DNA of 8,961 nucleotides from Candidatus Bathyarchaeota archaeon RBG_13_60_20 (GTDB lineage Archaea; Thermoproteota; Bathyarchaeia; TCS64), in NCBI GenBank assembly GCA_001775965.1, contig MEZG01000023.1:1308-10268 (forward strand), read 5' to 3'. This document shows, in pieces, positions 6,081-8,961 of this stretch. The translations under genes were made by a program, and so were the position numbers. Below the pieces are notes generated by a model. It was not told the origin of the DNA, did no database searches, and worked only from the letters and a program-made list of their open reading frames with translations. Numbering within the stretch: position 1 is the first letter of the stretch; each line of letters opens with the position of its first letter.

Positions 6081-6092
6081 TATACATTAATG
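6081..6092 (-). promoter_or_regulatory. Probable TATA-like box of the small winged-helix gene
   Basis: Minus-strand reading cattaatgtata. It is AT-rich, and its centre lies about 20-22 bases before the ATG at 6067, close to leaderless spacing. It contains the palindrome cattaatg (6085-6092), which could also be a site for the encoded protein. It gives this small gene its own promoter rather than read-through from DUF917. Confidence 0.35.
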
Positions 6093-6094
6093 TC

Positions 6095-6126
6095 ATCGAA
6101 GGGTAAAAGGATACCGTAAGAAGGAG
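6095..6126 (-). terminator. Pyrimidine-rich tract after the DUF917 stop codon
   Basis: Minus-strand sequence right after the stop holds several short T clusters (ccttctt, ccttttaccctt). T-rich tracts without a hairpin are the usual archaeal terminators, so this may end the DUF917 transcript before the small regulator. The runs are short, so support is weak. Confidence 0.25.
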
Positions 6127-6127
6127 G

Positions 6128-7189
6128 CTAGGGCCTGAGGTATCCGGCCAGGTGCTTCACCATGGGCCTCCCCAGAGCCTCCTCTATAGGCTTGTATATC
6201 TCCGGGTACCTGTTGCCGTCCCCCACGAGTATCTTCTCCTTGGGCACGTTCACCAGGTACACTGTCTGGCCCTCCTTGAGTGTCGCGCTTGTGGTGGGCT
6301 CGCCCTTCTCGTCGAAGACGGTCATGAGGTCGGGGAAGGTGGCGAGCCTCTTGCCCCCCTTCTCCAGGGTCATGTACTCGTTGACGTAGCCCAGCTCCCA
6401 CTCGTCCTTCCCCTGGACCAGAGTAATGAAGCCCACGTCGAAGCCACCCCGGGCCTCCAGCGTCTTCTTGGCTATCTTTGCCTTGCAGACTAGCTCTCCG
6501 CCCAGGAAATCGGTGGCCGCCTTAACCTTCGGCTCTGCCCCCTCGGCCTTCATGTGGGCGCGGCCCAGCTCGATGGCTTGGGAGATGGCTCCTGGGGCGC
6601 CGTGCTCCCTGGTGTAGCTCACAGGGACGGGGTCCCTGGCCAGGGCCACCAAGGCCTTCATGTCTCTAGCCTGGCCCCTGACCACGTTGCTGGTGGACTG
6701 GAGGCTGCCCCACGCTAGGACCTCGCTCCCCTCGGTGACCCCGGCCTTCACGCTCTTATAGTCGAGCCTGTGGAGCCCCATGCTGCCCATCATGGCTGTG
6801 GGGTGGGCCCTGCCGTCGGCCGGGGTGTCCACCACGGGGAGCCCCAGGGCCGCCGCTATGACCCAGCCCCCGAAGCTGTTGTGGCCGCCGTTCTCGGCGG
6901 CGATGAGCCCATCGTACTTGACGCCGGCCTCCTTGAGGAGCAGCGCGGCCCTGATGAAGTGCATTGGCTTGGTGTTACCGCGCTCCGTGGGCGCACCCAG
7001 CGCCGCGCTGGTTATCACCCTCCAATCTGGGTCGGCCTCGTCAGGCCCCCAGAGCTCCACCTTACCTATCTCCAGGGCCAGGACCCCCGTGCTCCTGCCC
7101 GTTTCGTACCAGCCCCCGCCTCCGCCGCCCAGGATGGTCCCACCCACGGCGAGGGCATCCACGTCTTCCCTCGTCATCGTTCTCGGCAT
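6128..7189 (-). CDS. DUF917 family protein (S-methyl-thiohydantoin desulfurase-like)
   Basis: Member of the DUF917 family, often found near hydantoin- and amino-acid-degrading genes. Some members act as desulfurases on thiohydantoins, for example in ergothioneine breakdown. Of 353 residues, the N-terminal domain shows a glycine run GGTILGGGGGG at 16-26, ENGGHNS at 99-105 and LPVVDTPADGRAHP at 117-130, the family's best-known core. The C-terminal part (about 225-353) is beta-rich and holds Cys235. No signal peptide or membrane segment is seen. The frame is open to 7258, but that part lies over promoter sequence. ATG 7189 gives MPRTMTREDVDALAVGG, the usual N-terminus, and follows a TATA box by about 33 bases. 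ATG 7180 is a close alternative. It is divergent from the UxaA-type dehydratase genes, which suggests a shared pathway. Family membership is secure; the reaction is not. Confidence 0.85.
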   Translation of the reverse strand: MPRTMTREDVDALAVGGTILGGGGGGWYETGRSTGVLALEIGKVELWGPDEADPDWRVITSAALGAPTERGNTKPMHFIRAALLLKEAGVKYDGLIAAENGGHNSFGGWVIAAALGLPVVDTPADGRAHPTAMMGSMGLHRLDYKSVKAGVTEGSEVLAWGSLQSTSNVVRGQARDMKALVALARDPVPVSYTREHGAPGAISQAIELGRAHMKAEGAEPKVKAATDFLGGELVCKAKIAKKTLEARGGFDVGFITLVQGKDEWELGYVNEYMTLEKGGKRLATFPDLMTVFDEKGEPTTSATLKEGQTVYLVNVPKEKILVGDGNRYPEIYKPIEEALGRPMVKHLAGYLRP

Positions 7190-7217
7190 GGTTATCGATA
7201 TTGAGGTGCCTAGGAGG

Positions 7218-7225
7218 GTTATAAC
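7218..7225. promoter_or_regulatory. Palindromic TATA box between DUF917 and the UxaA genes
   Basis: GTTATAAC is a perfect 8-base palindrome, so it reads as the same TATA box in both directions. Minus-strand transcription would start near 7196, giving a leader of about 7 bases for DUF917. Plus-strand transcription would start near 7247, giving a leader of about 30 bases that includes the SAF gene's ribosome binding site. A second AT-rich site, catttatgag (7236-7245), is an alternative for the plus strand. Confidence 0.45.
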
Positions 7226-7263
7226 ATCGACCAGCCATTTATGAGACAGTTGTAACATACGTT

Positions 7264-7272
7264 GGAGGGAGG
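7264..7272 (+). promoter_or_regulatory. Double Shine-Dalgarno of the SAF-domain gene
   Basis: The purine run ggagggagg offers GGAGG twice, ending seven and three bases before the ATG at 7276. It firmly sets the start of the small subunit gene. Confidence 0.75.
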
Positions 7273-7275
7273 CGT

Positions 7276-7554
7276 ATGAGGCGAAGATACATCGTAGTTG
7301 ACGAACGGGACAACGTCGCGACAGCCATCGTTGACCTCAGCATGGGAGAACATGTGGAGACCCTGAGGGGGCGCATCGTGCTCCTAGGAGAGATCCGGTA
7401 CGGCCACAAGTTCGCGCTGGAGGACATACCCCTGGGCGGCTACATCGTCAAGTACGGGGAGCAGATAGGCAGGGCCACAGCGAGCATAACTAGGGGAGAC
7501 CACGTGCACGTCCACAACGTGGAGGACATCGTGGACGAGGTGAGGAAGAGGTGA
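7276..7554 (+). CDS. UxaA-family dehydratase small subunit (SAF domain)
   Basis: Single SAF domain of 92 residues, equal to the N-terminal part of altronate/galactarate dehydratases and to the small subunit of sulfolactate sulfo-lyase. It shows DNVATAIVDL at 12-21, the conserved YGHKFALEDIPLG at 42-54, IVKYGEQIGRATASITRG at 57-74 and the closing HVHVHN at 76-81. In the family this domain works with the large subunit in removing water (or sulfite) from a hydroxy- or sulfo-acid, in the cytoplasm. Its stop overlaps the large subunit's GTG by four bases (GTGA), a sign of translational coupling and a 1:1 complex. The split of SAF and catalytic domains into two genes is common in archaea. The true substrate (altronate, galactarate, sulfolactate or another acid) cannot be told from the sequence. 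Confidence 0.9.
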   Translation: MRRRYIVVDERDNVATAIVDLSMGEHVETLRGRIVLLGEIRYGHKFALEDIPLGGYIVKYGEQIGRATASITRGDHVHVHNVEDIVDEVRKR

Positions 7555-8708
7555 CCGGGAAAGCCACCTTCATGGGGTACAGGAGGCACGACGGGGGCGC
7601 CGGAGTCAGGAACTACGTAGCCGTGGTGCCCACGGTCCTGTGCAGCTGCTCCGTAGCCCGAGGCATCGCCGAGGCCACCAGGGCCAACGTGTTCACCCAC
7701 GACGGGGGGTGCGGGCAACTTGGTCCCGACAGGGATCACACACTCCGGGTGCTCGAGGGTGTGGCCGCGCACCCTAACGTGGGGGCACTCCTGGCGGTGG
7801 GCCTCGGCTGCGAACAGATTGACGCCGGAAAGCTCGTGGAGGCCGCCGGGGGCAAGCCCGCGAGAAGCATAAGCATCCATGAGCTGGGCGGCAACACCAG
7901 TACCGTGAAGAGGGGCACCGAGATCGTCAAGCAGCTCAGACGAGAGGCCGCGAAGGCTCGGAGGGTGCCCATCGCCGCCGAGGAGTTGACCGTGGCGACC
8001 CAGTGCGGCAGCTCTGACACGGGCTCTGGCCTGGCCTCGAACCCGGCCACCGGGGCAATGGCCGACCTCCTCGCGGAGCAAGGCGGCGCCGTCATCCTGG
8101 GTGAGACGGGGAGCCTCTACGGGGCGGCGGGCCTCATGGCGAGGCGGGTCGCGGCCAAGGAGATCGGCGACAGGATCATAGAGATGACGGACGTGCTCGA
8201 AGGCTACTACATGCGCATGGGCAATAGCCTGAGGGAGGCGAACCCGACGCCGGGCAACATAGCGGGGGGCCTGACGACCCTGGTGGAGAAGTCTCTGGGG
8301 GGCGTGAGGAAGGGGGGCACCACGCCCATACGGGGCGTCCTCGAGGCGGGTGAGAGGATCAGGGGAAAGGGCCTGTGGGTGATGAACACGAGCATGGGGT
8401 TGGGGGCCTGCGCAACCGCTGACATGCTCGCGTCCGGCGCCCAGGTTATGGTCTACACGACGGGCATGGGGAACCCCGTGGGGAGCCCCCTCGGGCCGGT
8501 CGTCAAGGTCACCGCCACGAAGGGGACCGCTGAATCCCTGGCGGATATTATCGACTTCGACGCGAGCCCGGTGCTGCTGGGGGACGAGTCGGTCCAGGAC
8601 TGCGGGAGGCGGCTCCTCGACGAGGTGCTGGAGGTCGCCAGCGGCAGACAGGTGTCCTCAGAGAGGACGGGGCACAACGTGTTCGCTATAGGCAAAATGG
8701 TTGTCTGA
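7551..8708 (+). CDS. UxaA-family dehydratase large (catalytic) subunit
   Basis: Catalytic partner of the SAF protein, 385 residues, a normal length for the split form. It begins with the family hallmark GYRRHDGGAGVRNYVAVVPT at 9-28. Family core motifs follow: HDGGCGQ at 50-56, GLGCEQ at 84-89, CGSSDTGSGLASNPATG at 152-168, PTPGNIAGGLTTLVEKSLG at 232-250, TTGMGNPVG at 303-311 and a final ERTGHN at 371-376. Cysteines 54, 87 and 152 are candidates for iron or other metal binding. The usual ETPELxGAE stretch reads ETGSLYGAAG here (185-194), so one acidic position seems lost; substrate preference may differ from altronate. The GTG start overlaps the upstream stop codon; an ATG at 7572 is possible but would cut off conserved residues' lead-in. 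Related enzymes include altronate and galactarate dehydratase and sulfolactate sulfo-lyase. Confidence 0.9.
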   Translation: MTGKATFMGYRRHDGGAGVRNYVAVVPTVLCSCSVARGIAEATRANVFTHDGGCGQLGPDRDHTLRVLEGVAAHPNVGALLAVGLGCEQIDAGKLVEAAGGKPARSISIHELGGNTSTVKRGTEIVKQLRREAAKARRVPIAAEELTVATQCGSSDTGSGLASNPATGAMADLLAEQGGAVILGETGSLYGAAGLMARRVAAKEIGDRIIEMTDVLEGYYMRMGNSLREANPTPGNIAGGLTTLVEKSLGGVRKGGTTPIRGVLEAGERIRGKGLWVMNTSMGLGACATADMLASGAQVMVYTTGMGNPVGSPLGPVVKVTATKGTAESLADIIDFDASPVLLGDESVQDCGRRLLDEVLEVASGRQVSSERTGHNVFAIGKMVV

Positions 8709-8712
8709 AAAA
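8708..8712 (-). terminator. T5 tract after the porB-like stop codon
   Basis: On the minus strand, five Ts follow a C-rich stretch 12 bases after the TAG at 8727-8725. This is a modest archaeal T-tract terminator candidate, overlapping the stop codon of the convergent UxaA gene. Confidence 0.25.
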
Positions 8713-8724
8713 GGGGGTTGGGGG

Positions 8725-8961
8725 CTAGTACCAGTCCAGCTTGCCCTCTTTCTCTTGCTTCAGGAGAGCGGCCCAGTCCTCGTTGATTTGGCCCTGGATG
8801 ATCTCCAGCATCGCGTCGTCTACGTGCCTGAACCTGCGCTGGGGCTCAAGGTACTCCTTGACGGGCTTCAGCTCCTTGGGCTTCACGCTTATCTTGAACT
8901 GGCCGTGGTCGATCTCCACCACAGGGAAGGCGCCCGTCTGAACCGCGAGGCGGCCGATCTC
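8725..8961 (-). CDS. porB: Pyruvate:ferredoxin oxidoreductase beta subunit-like, C-terminal part (cut by window edge)
   Basis: The last 79 residues of a protein that enters from the right edge; the frame is open to the window end. It reads EIGRLAVQTGAFPVVEIDHG, then KPVKEYLEPQRRFRHVDD and IIQGQINEDWAALL, ending EGKLDWY. This is the typical tail of beta subunits of 2-oxoacid:ferredoxin oxidoreductases, above all PorB (compare the family pattern RLAVETGxFPLYE, KPVxEYLxxQGRFRHL). The complex oxidises a 2-oxoacid to its acyl-CoA while reducing ferredoxin, in the cytoplasm. The thiamine-diphosphate and iron-sulfur motifs lie outside the window. VorB or a related 2-oxoacid subunit is an alternative. 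Its position beside the UxaA genes is convergent, so no shared operon is implied. Confidence 0.82.
   Translation of the reverse strand, partial: EIGRLAVQTGAFPVVEIDHGQFKISVKPKELKPVKEYLEPQRRFRHVDDAMLEIIQGQINEDWAALLKQEKEGKLDWY

Noticed and set aside
7190..7258. N-terminal extension of the DUF917 protein to 7258.
   Set aside because: The extra 23 residues do not resemble the family N-terminus and run over the divergent promoter and its palindromic TATA.
7276..8708. Naming the dehydratase pair altronate dehydratase (uxaA) outright.
   Set aside because: The same architecture serves galactarate and sulfolactate enzymes, there are no sugar-acid genes nearby, and one motif is altered.
1..8961. CRISPR arrays, insertion sequences, tRNA or rRNA genes.
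   Set aside because: I saw no regularly spaced repeats, transposase motifs, cloverleaf-like sequence or rRNA motifs; nearly all bases are accounted for by protein genes.

Overview
The window looks like chromosomal DNA of a GC-rich archaeon, probably a thermophilic member of the Thermoproteota/TACK lineages. Several things point that way. Short AT-rich TATA-like boxes sit about 25 bases before start codons. At least two genes appear leaderless. AGG (Arg) and ATA (Ile) codons are common despite the high GC. An Lrp-type regulator, a class I-alpha-like glutamine synthetase and a pyruvate:ferredoxin oxidoreductase subunit are present. The lineage is inferred; no rRNA or other marker gene is visible.

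Layout. 1-632 (-): 5' part of glutamine synthetase (glnA), cut by the left edge, with a leaderless promoter and an imperfect inverted repeat upstream. 751-1650 (-): an EamA/DMT membrane transporter, divergent from an Lrp/AsnC regulator at 1752-2207 (+). 2221-5412 (-): two tandem paralogous N-acyl-D-amino-acid deacylases, probably one operon. 5505-5870 (+): an unrecognised 121-residue protein, divergent from the deacylases across one shared TATA-like core. 5867-6067 (-): a 66-residue winged-helix-like protein. 6128-7189 (-): a DUF917 (S-methyl-thiohydantoin desulfurase-like) protein. 7276-8708 (+): a two-gene UxaA-type dehydratase (SAF small subunit and large subunit, overlapping by 4 bases), divergent from DUF917 across a palindromic TATA. 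8725-8961 (-): C-terminus of a PorB-like oxidoreductase subunit, cut by the right edge.

How the genes may work together (inference). The centre of the window reads as a catabolic island. The deacylases would free D-amino acids from N-acyl forms. DUF917 may act on a (thio)hydantoin-like ring. The UxaA pair would dehydrate a hydroxy acid, and any 2-oxoacid formed could be oxidised by ferredoxin-dependent enzymes. Lrp, the transporter and glnA supply plausible amino acid sensing, transport and nitrogen assimilation. No substrate can be assigned from sequence alone. Coding density is very high: no stretch over 300 bases lacks a gene, and the larger gaps (633-750, 1651-1751, 5413-5504, 6068-6127, 7190-7275) all hold promoter-like elements.
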